Positions 8,834-16,794 of a DNA stretch of 64,000 nt are shown here, one piece after another. Source of the stretch: Streptomyces sp. NBC_00224. GTDB lineage: Bacteria; Actinomycetota; Actinomycetes; Streptomycetales; Streptomycetaceae. The translations under genes were made by a program, and so were the position numbers. The notes under the pieces are model-generated. The model saw nothing but the letters and a program-made list of their open reading frames with translations. It was not told where the DNA came from and made no database searches. Location: NCBI RefSeq assembly GCF_041435195.1, contig NZ_CP108106.1:3720001-3784000 (forward strand). The letters are read 5' to 3'. Numbering within the stretch: position 1 is the stretch's first letter; each line of letters begins with the position of its first letter.

Positions 8834-9715
8834 ATGCAGCACCCCGCGCCTCGGCCCCGCTGGTGGACCGAGCTGCCGCTCATCGCCATCGTCTATGCCG
8901 CCTATTCGGCGGGCCGGCTCCTGGTGAGCGGCAGCGAATCGCAAGCCGTGGATCACGGCCTGGCGATCCTGCGCATAGAGAAGTACCTGCACATCAACGC
9001 CGAGCACCCGCTCAACCGGCTCTTCACCCGCACCCCGTCGCTCGGCATACCCGCGGACTTCGCCTACGCGTCGCTGCACTACCTGGTGACGCCCGCGATC
9101 CTGGTGTGGCTGTTCCGCCGTCGCCCGGTGCAGTACCGCGCCGCCCGCACCTGGCTGATGCTCTCCACCCTGCTGGGCCTGATCGGCTTCTCGCTGCTGC
9201 CGACCTGCCCGCCGCGCCTGCTCGACGCCTCGCACGGGTTCGTCGACACGATGGCGCAGTACAGCTCGTACGGCTGGTGGGGCGGCGACGCCAGCGCGCC
9301 GCGCGGGATGGGCGGCATGACCAACCAGTACGCGGCGATGCCGAGCCTGCACGTGGGCTGGGCGCTGTGGTGCGGTGTGATGCTGTGGCGGTTCGGCGGC
9401 CGCCGCTGGACCCGCGCGCTGGGCGTCGCGTACCCGCTGACCATCACGTTCGTGGTGATGGGCACCGCCAACCACTATCTGCTCGACGCGGTCGCCGGGG
9501 CGGCCGTGATGGGCCTCGGGCTGCTGCTCTCCCGGCCCGCAATGCGGCTCGCGGACGCGGTGCGCACCCGCGTCGCACCCGGCTCGTTCGGCGCACCGGC
9601 CCCGATTGTCAGTGCCGGATGCAAGACTTCCACGGGTGAGCGAATCCCAGGGCAGCGCGTGTCCGACGACTCCACCGCGGGAGCCGACGACAGCCATCCG
9701 TCAGCGGCTCGCTGA
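8834..9715 (+). CDS. PAP2-superfamily membrane protein (Aur1/Ipt1-like)
   Basis: A 293-residue integral membrane protein with about six helices. The PAP2 signatures are visible: MPSLHVGWALW (catalytic-histidine motif) and NHYLLDAVAG (second motif). The helical arrangement and length match the inositol phosphotransferase/phosphatidate phosphatase subgroup. GGTCCGGAG precedes the ATG. The C-terminal tail of about 25 residues is polar and overlaps the next gene by 80 bases, so either the tail is non-essential or the next gene starts further in. Confidence 0.85.
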   Translation: MQHPAPRPRWWTELPLIAIVYAAYSAGRLLVSGSESQAVDHGLAILRIEKYLHINAEHPLNRLFTRTPSLGIPADFAYASLHYLVTPAILVWLFRRRPVQYRAARTWLMLSTLLGLIGFSLLPTCPPRLLDASHGFVDTMAQYSSYGWWGGDASAPRGMGGMTNQYAAMPSLHVGWALWCGVMLWRFGGRRWTRALGVAYPLTITFVVMGTANHYLLDAVAGAAVMGLGLLLSRPAMRLADAVRTRVAPGSFGAPAPIVSAGCKTSTGERIPGQRVSDDSTAGADDSHPSAAR

Positions 9716-10826
9716 GCTGCGCGGACCCACCGCCGTGCCACGCCCGCTGGACGCGCGGGCGCTGGCGGCCCTCGCCGCCAACCCGGGCTGCCGGCGGCGC
9801 GCGCTGCTCGACGGGGCGGGCGTCGACAAGGGCGCGCTCGCCGAGGCGCTGGGCTCCCCGTCGGCGGCGTTCGGCCAGTCCCAGTTCGCCATCGCGCGCG
9901 GCAACACGTTCGAGGCCCGGGTGAAGTCCGACGGCGGTACGGAACTGCTGCGCCTGCTGCACGAGCGCACCGGCGGCGAGGCCCCCGCGGACGCGGCCGT
10001 CCCCGACCTGGCCGCGGCCGGTCCCGAGGGCCGGGCCGCCCGGACCGCGCTCGCCCTGCGGGAGGCGACGGCGTCGGGCGGCTGGACGCTTCTGGACCAC
10101 CCGATGCTGGCCCTGGAGGTGGCGGGCTCCCCCGCCTATCTGGAGCCGGACGCGGTGGTGGTCGCCCCCGACGGCCGCTGGACGGTCGTCGAGATCAAGT
10201 CCTTCCCGATGATCGACGCGGCCGCCGACCCGTCCAAGGTCGGCGCGGCGGCCCGCCAGGCGGCGGTGTACGTACTGGCGCTTGAGCGGGTGGCGGGGCT
10301 GGTGCGGGGCCGCGGGGCGCCGGACCCGGACGCGACGGCTCCGGCCGTCTCGCACTCCGTGCTCCTCGTCTGCCCCAAGGACTTCTCCAACCTGCCGACC
10401 TCCTCGCTCGTCGACGTGCGCAAGCAGTTGTCGGTGACCCGGCGCCAGCTGGCCCGGCTCACCCGGATCGAGGAGATCGCCGACGCGCTGGCGCCGGGTG
10501 CCAGCTTCGCGCTGGACCGGCCGGCCCCCGAGCTGACCGACACGGTCGAGTCGGTCCCGGCGACGTACGCGCCGGAGTGCCTGGCCGCCTGTGAGCTGGC
10601 CTTCCACTGCCGCGACCGGGCCCGCGCCGTGGACGCGGTGACGGCCCTCGGCCGGGGCCTGCGGGCCGAGCTGGGCGGTCTGACGAGCGTCGGCGCGGTC
10701 CTGGACGCCGCGCGCGGCGTCGCGGGCGACCCGTCCGACCCGGCGGTGGCGGCGCTGCGAAGAGCGGCCGCCCTGCGGGCCCAGGCGCTGGAAGGCGCGG
10801 CAATGGGAGGCGCCGTATGTCGCTGA
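9636..10826 (+). CDS. RecB/Cas4-like nuclease with a probable Fe-S cluster
   Basis: About 396 residues. The nuclease core shows GNTFE (motif I), YLEPDAVVV then VVEIKSF (the D...ExK of PD-(D/E)xK enzymes) and RQAAVYVLAL (the QxxxY motif of RecB-type exonucleases). One Cys in NPGCRRRALL near residue 44 and three in CLAACELAFHC near residue 316 match the one-plus-three Cys pattern that holds a 4Fe-4S cluster in AddB, Cas4 and Dna2. It is the first gene of a three-gene overlapping operon ending with a helicase, so a coupled nuclease-helicase role is likely. The GTG at 9636 lies inside the previous gene and is not certain. Confidence 0.75.
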   Translation: MSESQGSACPTTPPREPTTAIRQRLAELRGPTAVPRPLDARALAALAANPGCRRRALLDGAGVDKGALAEALGSPSAAFGQSQFAIARGNTFEARVKSDGGTELLRLLHERTGGEAPADAAVPDLAAAGPEGRAARTALALREATASGGWTLLDHPMLALEVAGSPAYLEPDAVVVAPDGRWTVVEIKSFPMIDAAADPSKVGAAARQAAVYVLALERVAGLVRGRGAPDPDATAPAVSHSVLLVCPKDFSNLPTSSLVDVRKQLSVTRRQLARLTRIEEIADALAPGASFALDRPAPELTDTVESVPATYAPECLAACELAFHCRDRARAVDAVTALGRGLRAELGGLTSVGAVLDAARGVAGDPSDPAVAALRRAAALRAQALEGAAMGGAVCR

Positions 10827-12403
10827 TCACCACCCTCGCCCGGCTTGAGGCCGTGGCGGCCGGGCGGGCCGCGCCACTGGCCACCGTGCGCCACCGGCAC
10901 CTGTCCGAGCGCCCGCTCGTCCTCGTACCGCTGACCACCTCCGGCGAGGCCGGGGCACCGCTCGGGGCGCTCGTCGGGACCGACCGCGAGGCGCCCCGCC
11001 TGCTCGTCGTGCCCCAGCCGCGCGACCGCGAGCTGCGGTTCGCGTTCCTCGCCGAGCTGGCCGACGCCGTACTGCCGCACCTGGATGCGTACGCGGACGA
11101 CGTGGAGGCCGCCGAGCGCAACGAGACCGACCCCGAGACCGGCAAGAAGGTCAAGGTCGAGGTCGAGCTGTGCGCCGACGCGCCGCAGATCGTCGTGCCG
11201 GGCCGGGCCGCCATCGGCTTCGTACGGCTGCTCGGCCGGTCCATGCGCTTTCGCCGGACCGCCGAGCAGGACCCGGACACCCCGCACCCCGCGCCGCCGC
11301 GCGTCCCGCTGCTCGGCCGCTGGCTGACGCACTACGGGGAGCGCGCCCGCGTCCCCGGCTCCGCGCTGCTGCTCGCCGCCACCGACCTGCTGGGCAGGCA
11401 CTGGGCGACCGGCCAGTCCAGCCTGGAGGACCAGCACCTGGGGGCGCTGCTCGCCTGGATCGACCCGCCCGAGGGCGCCACCGGCGCCGAGGCGGCCCTG
11501 CGGGCCGAGCTCGCCCGGGACCGGGACGGCCAGCTGCTGTGCCCGCCCGCGGGCCCCGCCACCGACCCGGCCTTCGACAACAAGCTGCTCGCCCCGGCGA
11601 TCGACCGCTACGACCGCGCCCGCCAGGCGCTGTACGCGGCGCAGGACGGCGAGGCGGCCGACGCGCGCCTGGGCGATCTGACCCGGGCCGAGCAGGAGAT
11701 CCGCCGACTGGTCGCGGACCAGCTGCGGCCCACCTGGGAAGCCGTGTGGCAGGCCCTCGACCTGCTGCGGGAGCTGCCCGGGGCGCCGCGCGCGGCGGAC
11801 CGCTGGACCCGCGACCGCTGGTCGTTCACCGCGCACCGCGACCGGGTGCGGGCCGGTGAGCCGCCGCAGCCGCGCCGCGACGACGCGGTGACGGCGGCGG
11901 CCAAGCTCGCCTCGCGCGAGACGGCTCAGGCACAGCTGGAGGCGCAGGAGGCGCTGGACGACCCGCTGGTGATGGCCGGGCGGCGCCTCGCCGGGGAGGC
12001 GTTCGCGGGCGAGGTCGTCGATGTGGCGATGGCCTGGTCGGAGTCGAAGCGGCCGAGCCCGCGCCCGCTGGTCACCGTCCGCACCGACGACGCGCCGCAC
12101 CTGGCCGAGCGGGCGAAGGTGTTCCGCTCGCTGGACGGCAAGCCCCAGTCGGCGGAGTTCGTGGGGTACGAGGCGGACGGCGCGCTGGTGCTGCGGCTGC
12201 TCGACAAGATGGGCCGGAGCAAGGACCCGGCGCCCGGCTCGGTGCCGGAGAAGGGCGACCGGGTGTGCTGGACGCTCTTCGAACACGACCAGCGCGGCGG
12301 CCCCAAACTGCCGGACCCCGAGGCCACCCCGTGGACCCACGGCGGCCCGCCGGGCGCGGACGCGGAACACCCCGACCCCCTCACCCCGGAGGACCTGCTG
12401 TGA
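10817..12403 (+). CDS. Conserved protein between nuclease and helicase genes
   Basis: A 528-residue protein I do not recognise as a named family. It overlaps the nuclease gene by 10 bases and the helicase gene by 4, so it is translationally coupled to both. It is rich in acidic and Arg residues and mostly helical, with no membrane segment and no clear Walker motif. The region about 410-480 (FAGEVVDVAMAW, PLVTVRTDDAPHL, GDRVCWTLFEHD) alternates short strands, as in an OB- or SH3-like fold. Its place suggests a scaffold or DNA-binding subunit; that is inference. Confidence 0.75.
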   Translation: MSLITTLARLEAVAAGRAAPLATVRHRHLSERPLVLVPLTTSGEAGAPLGALVGTDREAPRLLVVPQPRDRELRFAFLAELADAVLPHLDAYADDVEAAERNETDPETGKKVKVEVELCADAPQIVVPGRAAIGFVRLLGRSMRFRRTAEQDPDTPHPAPPRVPLLGRWLTHYGERARVPGSALLLAATDLLGRHWATGQSSLEDQHLGALLAWIDPPEGATGAEAALRAELARDRDGQLLCPPAGPATDPAFDNKLLAPAIDRYDRARQALYAAQDGEAADARLGDLTRAEQEIRRLVADQLRPTWEAVWQALDLLRELPGAPRAADRWTRDRWSFTAHRDRVRAGEPPQPRRDDAVTAAAKLASRETAQAQLEAQEALDDPLVMAGRRLAGEAFAGEVVDVAMAWSESKRPSPRPLVTVRTDDAPHLAERAKVFRSLDGKPQSAEFVGYEADGALVLRLLDKMGRSKDPAPGSVPEKGDRVCWTLFEHDQRGGPKLPDPEATPWTHGGPPGADAEHPDPLTPEDLL

Positions 12404-13743
12404 CCCGTGCCGAGCGCGGCTTCGACCCGGGTGCGGCGGCGGCCGAGGCCACCGGGAGGATCCTTCACGACACGCTGCACGGGCAGGCCCGGGGCGTCGT
12501 CGTGGACTCGCCGCCGGGCGCCGGGAAGTCGACACTCGTGGTGCGCGCGGCGCTCGAACTGGCCGCCGCTGGGCGCCCGTTGATGGTGGTGGCGCAGACC
12601 AACGCGCAGGTCGACGATCTCGTCGTACGGCTGGCCGAGAAGGAGCCGGAGCTGCCGGTGGGCCGCCTGCACAGCAGCGACGCCGACCCGTACGACAAGG
12701 CCCTGGACGACCTCGGGCAGGTACGCAAATCGTCGAAGGCCGGTGATCTGGCGGGCCTGGACGTGGTGGTGTCGACGGCCGCGAAGTGGGCGCACGTCAA
12801 GGACGTCGAGCCGTGGGCGCACGCGATCGTGGACGAGGCGTACCAGATGCGCTCGGACGCGCTCCTCGCCGTCGCCGGGCTCTTCGAGCGGGCGCTGTTC
12901 GTGGGCGACCCGGGCCAGCTGGACCCGTTCGCGATCGCGGACTCCGAGCAGTGGGCGGGGCTCTCCTACGACCCGTCGGCGAGCGCGGTGACGACGCTGC
13001 TCGCCCACAACCCCGAGCTGCCGCAGCACCGGCTGCCGGTCTCCTGGCGGCTGCCCGCGTCGGCGGCGCCGCTGGTCTCCGACGCGTTCTACCCGTACAC
13101 ACCGTTCCACAGCGGTACGGACCACGGCGACCGGCGGCTCTCCTTCGGCGTCCCGTCCGACGGCTCGGCGCCGGACCGGGCCCTGGACGAGGCTGCCGAG
13201 GCGGGCTGGGCCCTGCTCGAACTGCCCGCCCGGCACACCCCGCGCACCGACCCGGAGGCGGTACGGGCGGTGGCCCAGGTGGTCCGCAGGCTCCTGGACC
13301 GGGGCGGCGCGGCCACCAGCGAGCGCTCCGAGCACCCCGTGCCGCTCACCGCCGCCCGGATCGCGGTCGGCACGGCCCACCGCGACCAGGCGGCGGCGGT
13401 ACGGGCGGCGCTCGCGGAGCTGGGGGTGACGGGGGTCGCGGTGGACACGGCGAACCGGCTCCAGGGCCGCGAGTTCGACGTGACGGTGGTCCTGCACCCG
13501 CTGTCGGGTCGCCCCGACGCGACGGCGTTCCACCTGGAGACGGGCCGCCTGTGCGTCCTGACCTCCCGGCACCGGCACGCCTGCATCGTGGTGTGCCGGG
13601 CGGGCGTGGCGGACCTGCTCGACGAACACCCCTCGACCGAGCCGGTCCAACTGGGCGTGACGGTGAAGTTCCCGGACGGCTGGGAGGCGAACCACGCGGT
13701 CCTCACACATCTGGCGGAGCACCGGGTGGTGTGGCGACCGTAG
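12400..13743 (+). CDS. SF1 helicase / AAA ATPase
   Basis: A 447-residue superfamily 1 helicase of the Upf1/Dna2-like type. Motif I is DSPPGAGKSTL near residue 40; motif II is AIVDEAYQM; motif III is LFVGDPGQLDPF; motif V/VI lies in TANRLQGREFDVTVVL then VLTSRHRHACIVV. It starts at GTG 12400, overlapping the previous stop as GTGA. With the upstream RecB/Cas4-like gene it forms a split helicase-nuclease set, reminiscent of Dna2 or AddAB. Confidence 0.85.
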   Translation: MTRAERGFDPGAAAAEATGRILHDTLHGQARGVVVDSPPGAGKSTLVVRAALELAAAGRPLMVVAQTNAQVDDLVVRLAEKEPELPVGRLHSSDADPYDKALDDLGQVRKSSKAGDLAGLDVVVSTAAKWAHVKDVEPWAHAIVDEAYQMRSDALLAVAGLFERALFVGDPGQLDPFAIADSEQWAGLSYDPSASAVTTLLAHNPELPQHRLPVSWRLPASAAPLVSDAFYPYTPFHSGTDHGDRRLSFGVPSDGSAPDRALDEAAEAGWALLELPARHTPRTDPEAVRAVAQVVRRLLDRGGAATSERSEHPVPLTAARIAVGTAHRDQAAAVRAALAELGVTGVAVDTANRLQGREFDVTVVLHPLSGRPDATAFHLETGRLCVLTSRHRHACIVVCRAGVADLLDEHPSTEPVQLGVTVKFPDGWEANHAVLTHLAEHRVVWRP

Positions 13744-13783
13744 GGGCTCTGTGGGGGGCTGGTCACAGCCCCGCGTCCCTTTT

Positions 13784-13874
13784 AGGGGCGCGGGGAACTG
13801 CGCGACCAGCCCCCACCGGCCCGCAGACGAACCCCGGGCCGAAGAACCCGCAGACGAACCCCGGGCCGAAGAAG
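13784..13874. repeat. Intergenic repeat, copy 3, plus 27-base tandem duplication
   Basis: The inverted Streptomyces repeat (13784-13813) is followed by two nearly identical 27-base units (13821-13847 and 13848-13874) starting CCGCAGACGAACCCCGGGCC. The two units differ only at the last base. They lie between the helicase gene and a small downstream gene. Confidence 0.75.
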
Positions 13875-13987
13875 GGGCGCGGCAGGGGGCGTGCGGGGTG
13901 GGGGAGGCCCACTTGCGGGGCGCGGGACAATGGAGGGTGGCCCGGGGCGAACTCCGGGCCGCTGAACTGCGGCAGGAGGAGACACCG

Positions 13988-14329
13988 ATGGCGGAGCCCG
14001 AGCGGAAAGAGCAGCGGCTGAGGCCGGCGCCGTTGCTGTTCGAGCCGGCCGAGGCCGCCGCCGACCCGGAGCACTTCTTCGACCTGGAGTCGATCGAGGA
14101 TCCCCGGGAGCTGCTGTCGCGCTCGACGGAGCTGGCGCTGGCGTTCCGCGCGGCGGCGGACCGGGCGGTGGAGTTCCAGGCGATCGCGGCGGCCCAGCTG
14201 GCCGACCCGCGCCGCTTCGACCGCCTCACGGCGGCGGACATCGCGCAGCGGGCGCAGTGGACCGAGGACTACGCGAAGAAGATGGTGGAGTTCGGGCGGG
14301 ATCTGCTGCGGGGCGCGGAGCCGAAGTAG
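13988..14329 (+). CDS. Small helical protein of unknown function
   Basis: A 113-residue soluble protein, acidic at the start and helical throughout (ELLSRSTELALAFRAAADRAVEF, DYAKKMVEFGRDLL). No family is recognised. A clear AGGAGGAG ribosome site sits 7 bases before the ATG. It stands alone between the helicase operon and the primase-like gene. Confidence 0.7.
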   Translation: MAEPERKEQRLRPAPLLFEPAEAAADPEHFFDLESIEDPRELLSRSTELALAFRAAADRAVEFQAIAAAQLADPRRFDRLTAADIAQRAQWTEDYAKKMVEFGRDLLRGAEPK

Positions 14330-14480
14330 CCGGGGGCACAGGGGGGGCCGCCCGGCAGGGCGGTCACCAGACCCCCGGCATATGCCGAAAGCCGCGCAAG
14401 ATACTCCTCCCCGCCCCACCCTGTCCCGGTTTCCGGTAATCCGGCGAGACGGGGCGCCGGGGGCCGCGAATCTGGTGCGC

Positions 14481-15074
14481 ATGAGCATCTTGCAGCGCGA
14501 TGAGGCCCTGCTCCCCCGTGACGGCCTCGGCGACGTGACCCCCGAGGGCGCGGCCTGGCTGGCGTCGGCGGCGCCGTATCCGCGCAGCACCCTCGCGCTG
14601 TGGGAGGCCCGGCCGGGCGCCCCCGTCGTCCTCCCTTGCGGCTCGGCCTTCGACGTGGTCAACGTGCCCGCCGTCTTCGGGCGCCGGATGCTCGACCGGC
14701 TGTGGGGCGAGGGGTCCGGCTCCGGGCCGGTCGCCCACCACCGGGGCCGGATGCTGCTCTTCGCCGCCGCCGGCACCGCCCACCGGCTGCCCGCCCTGCT
14801 CGACTGGGAGGAGTGGGCCGAGGTGCCGCCGCTGCTCTGCCACGGCACCGGCGACGCGGTCACCGTGCCGGGCCTCGCGCGCCCCGAGCACCCCGGCGCC
14901 GCCCGCTGGCTGGTCGCCCCGGACGCCCGCCACCCCTGGCTCCCGGGCCCCGAGGTACTGCTCTGGGCCTGCGTCCGGGCGGCCCGGGACAGCACCCCGG
15001 CCGACCGGCGCTTATCGATTTTTCCTCCCGCCGATCAGGGTGCTAAGGTCTACGACGTCAGCAGGCGCCGCTAG
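14481..15074 (+). CDS. Primase-polymerase-like protein overlapping tRNA-Lys
   Basis: About 197 residues from ATG 14481. Motif order (LPCGSAFDVVNVPA, GPVAHHRGRMLLF, WLVAPDARHPWLPG) parallels the small protein at 5826-6278 and resembles the shortened primase/polymerase N-terminal family of Streptomyces. The frame stays open until a TAG that lies inside the tRNA-Lys gene, so gene and tRNA overlap by 10 bases. An upstream in-frame ATG at 14382 is possible but lies outside the conserved part. Confidence 0.65.
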   Translation: MSILQRDEALLPRDGLGDVTPEGAAWLASAAPYPRSTLALWEARPGAPVVLPCGSAFDVVNVPAVFGRRMLDRLWGEGSGSGPVAHHRGRMLLFAAAGTAHRLPALLDWEEWAEVPPLLCHGTGDAVTVPGLARPEHPGAARWLVAPDARHPWLPGPEVLLWACVRAARDSTPADRRLSIFPPADQGAKVYDVSRRR

Positions 15075-15138
15075 CTCAGTTGGTTAGAGCAGCTGACTCT
15101 TAATCAGCGGGTCCGGGGTTCGAGTCCCTGGCGGCGCA
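15065..15138 (+). tRNA. tRNA-Lys (anticodon CTT), copy 1
   Basis: Perfect cloverleaf: acceptor GCGCCGC/GCGGCGC, D-stem GCTC/GAGC, anticodon stem GCTGA/TCAGC around the loop CTCTTAA (anticodon CTT), and T-stem CGGGG/CCCTG with loop TTCGAGT. CCA is not encoded. The sequence 15057-15139 is identical to 27417-27499. Confidence 0.97.
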
Positions 15139-15145
15139 CAGACGG

Positions 15146-15178
15146 AAAAGGCCCCTCGCGCAAGCGGGGGGCCTTTTC
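15146..15178 (+). terminator. tRNA-Lys terminator
   Basis: Hairpin AAAAGGCCCCTCGC / GCGGGGGGCCTTTT with a GCAA loop, directly after the tRNA. The terminal T-run makes it a convincing intrinsic terminator. Confidence 0.9.
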
Positions 15179-15195
15179 GTGCGCCCAAAACACAC

Positions 15196-16464
15196 CTACG
15201 GCGTGACCCGCACCGTCCAGCCCCCCGACCGCGTCCGCCCCGTCGCCTCGATGCGGATGCCCTCCCCCGGCACGGTGAACGTCTCGCCCACGTTCAGCGG
15301 CGCGTCCGCCAGCGCCGGGTAGACCGAGTGCTCCCAGCAGGCTCCCGTGTCCGGGTGGGTGTCGAGGACCTCGACGGGACCGGTGCCCGACGCCGTCTCG
15401 CTGCGGACCCGGTAGATCAGCAGCCCCGCCGAACAGGTCGTATGGTCGTTGCCCGCCGAGTCCCGTGCCTCGATCGCGACCGCGCTGTCCTCCGAGGTCC
15501 GTACGACCGCGAGCCGGACCCCGCCCGGGCCGATCCGCGCGGGCGACTCCGAGAGCGGGGCCAGGGTCAGCCGCGAGGACCCGCGCGTCGCCACGCACGC
15601 CACCTGGCGCCGGTCCAGCCACCCCAGCTTCCACTTCTGCCAGCCGAACAGGTCCGGCGCCATCCCGAACTGGCTGCCCATCACGTCCCAGTCGCCGACG
15701 TACGTGTCCCAGTCGCCCTTGCCGTCCACCGGGCGGTGGTAGAGGTCCGGCAGGTCGAAGACGTGCCCGGTCTCGTGGGCCAGTACGTTGCGGTCCGGCG
15801 GGTGCTGCTCGAAGACCGTGACGACCCGCTTGAGGTCCGTCCCGTCGACCCGCAGCGGCTGGTCGAAGTTGACGACCTTCGTGGCGTCCGAGTCCACGCC
15901 CGGCGCGTCCGGGTCCGCGACCAGGTAGACGATGTCGTACGCGGAGAAGTCGACGGCCGGGTCGGCGGCCGTGATGGCGTCGCGCAGGTACTCGGTGCGC
16001 CGGTCGGCGTCCCAGTCGCGCTGTATGCGGTAGGCGGTGGACGGCTTCGGCATCTTCACCCAGTCCGGCTGCGGATGGGCCTGGAGCCGGAACTTCCCGT
16101 ACGAGGCACGGGTGAAGAAGTCGCTGGTGGCGGGAAAATAGTCGGTGGCGAGGTCCTTGGGGGCGGCCACCGGCGACGAGTCCGGGAAGGAGAGGAAGAC
16201 CATCACCGCGTTGAGCGTGCGCACCGGGCGCGGATAGGCGGTGTTCCAGGTGTCGACTCCGAGCGAGTGGTGTGCGGCGGTACGGGGCAGGGCACAGGGG
16301 ATCGCGGATCTGGCGGCCACGGCGGGGCCCGCCACAAGGGTGGTGGCGGCGACCGCCGTCAGGGAGGTGAGCGCGGCGGCGGCACTGCGCAGCCGGGCAC
16401 GCTCCACTCCCCCGGGTGTCAGCTGACGCTCCACGTCGACCTCCGGGTACGGAATGCGGGACAC
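15196..16464 (-). CDS. Secreted M6-family metalloprotease
   Basis: About 422 residues. An N-terminal hydrophobic stretch (SAAAALTSLTAVAATTLVAG) followed by AVAA looks like a signal peptide. The zinc site is HETGHVFDLPDLYH (HExxH with a downstream His/Asp), typical of the immune-inhibitor-A-like M6 family, and VGDWDVMG carries the expected Met-turn region. The last ~150 residues form a beta-rich domain. I chose GTG 16464 because AAGGTGGG precedes it and it gives a normal signal peptide; a frame up to 16536 exists. Confidence 0.88.
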   Translation of the reverse strand: MSRIPYPEVDVERQLTPGGVERARLRSAAAALTSLTAVAATTLVAGPAVAARSAIPCALPRTAAHHSLGVDTWNTAYPRPVRTLNAVMVFLSFPDSSPVAAPKDLATDYFPATSDFFTRASYGKFRLQAHPQPDWVKMPKPSTAYRIQRDWDADRRTEYLRDAITAADPAVDFSAYDIVYLVADPDAPGVDSDATKVVNFDQPLRVDGTDLKRVVTVFEQHPPDRNVLAHETGHVFDLPDLYHRPVDGKGDWDTYVGDWDVMGSQFGMAPDLFGWQKWKLGWLDRRQVACVATRGSSRLTLAPLSESPARIGPGGVRLAVVRTSEDSAVAIEARDSAGNDHTTCSAGLLIYRVRSETASGTGPVEVLDTHPDTGACWEHSVYPALADAPLNVGETFTVPGEGIRIEATGRTRSGGWTVRVTP

Positions 16465-16794
16465 CTCACCCACCTTGTGGTGGTTTGTGTGATTACGCCC
16501 TGTTCCGCTGCCCCAGGTGGGTGAGGGGCCCGACACGTGCCCGACACCCCGACGCCTTACAGAAAGTCACAATCGGTCACACGCGGATCGCCCCTGGCCA
16601 GGCGTGTGCAGAAACGATCGGCCTTGGCTCCCCGGTGCGCATGATCACCGTCGGGGAGCTGGATCGGCTGTTGCGCCTGCCTCTATGATCGGCACACTTT
16701 CCTGCGTGGATTCAGCCCCGGGCGGCTGTCCTCCACCCGGCCGACGGCCCCGACCACATCTCTGTACGACTCGAATGCACAGCGGGAGCGAGCG

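Noticed and set aside
10136..12535. 799-codon minus-strand frame across the nuclease/helicase operon
   Set aside because: Arg/Ala-rich antisense shadow of overlapping, well-supported plus-strand genes.
13821..13874. Two 27-base repeats considered as a CRISPR array
   Set aside because: The units are directly adjacent without spacers, only two copies, and no cas genes are near; it is a local duplication.
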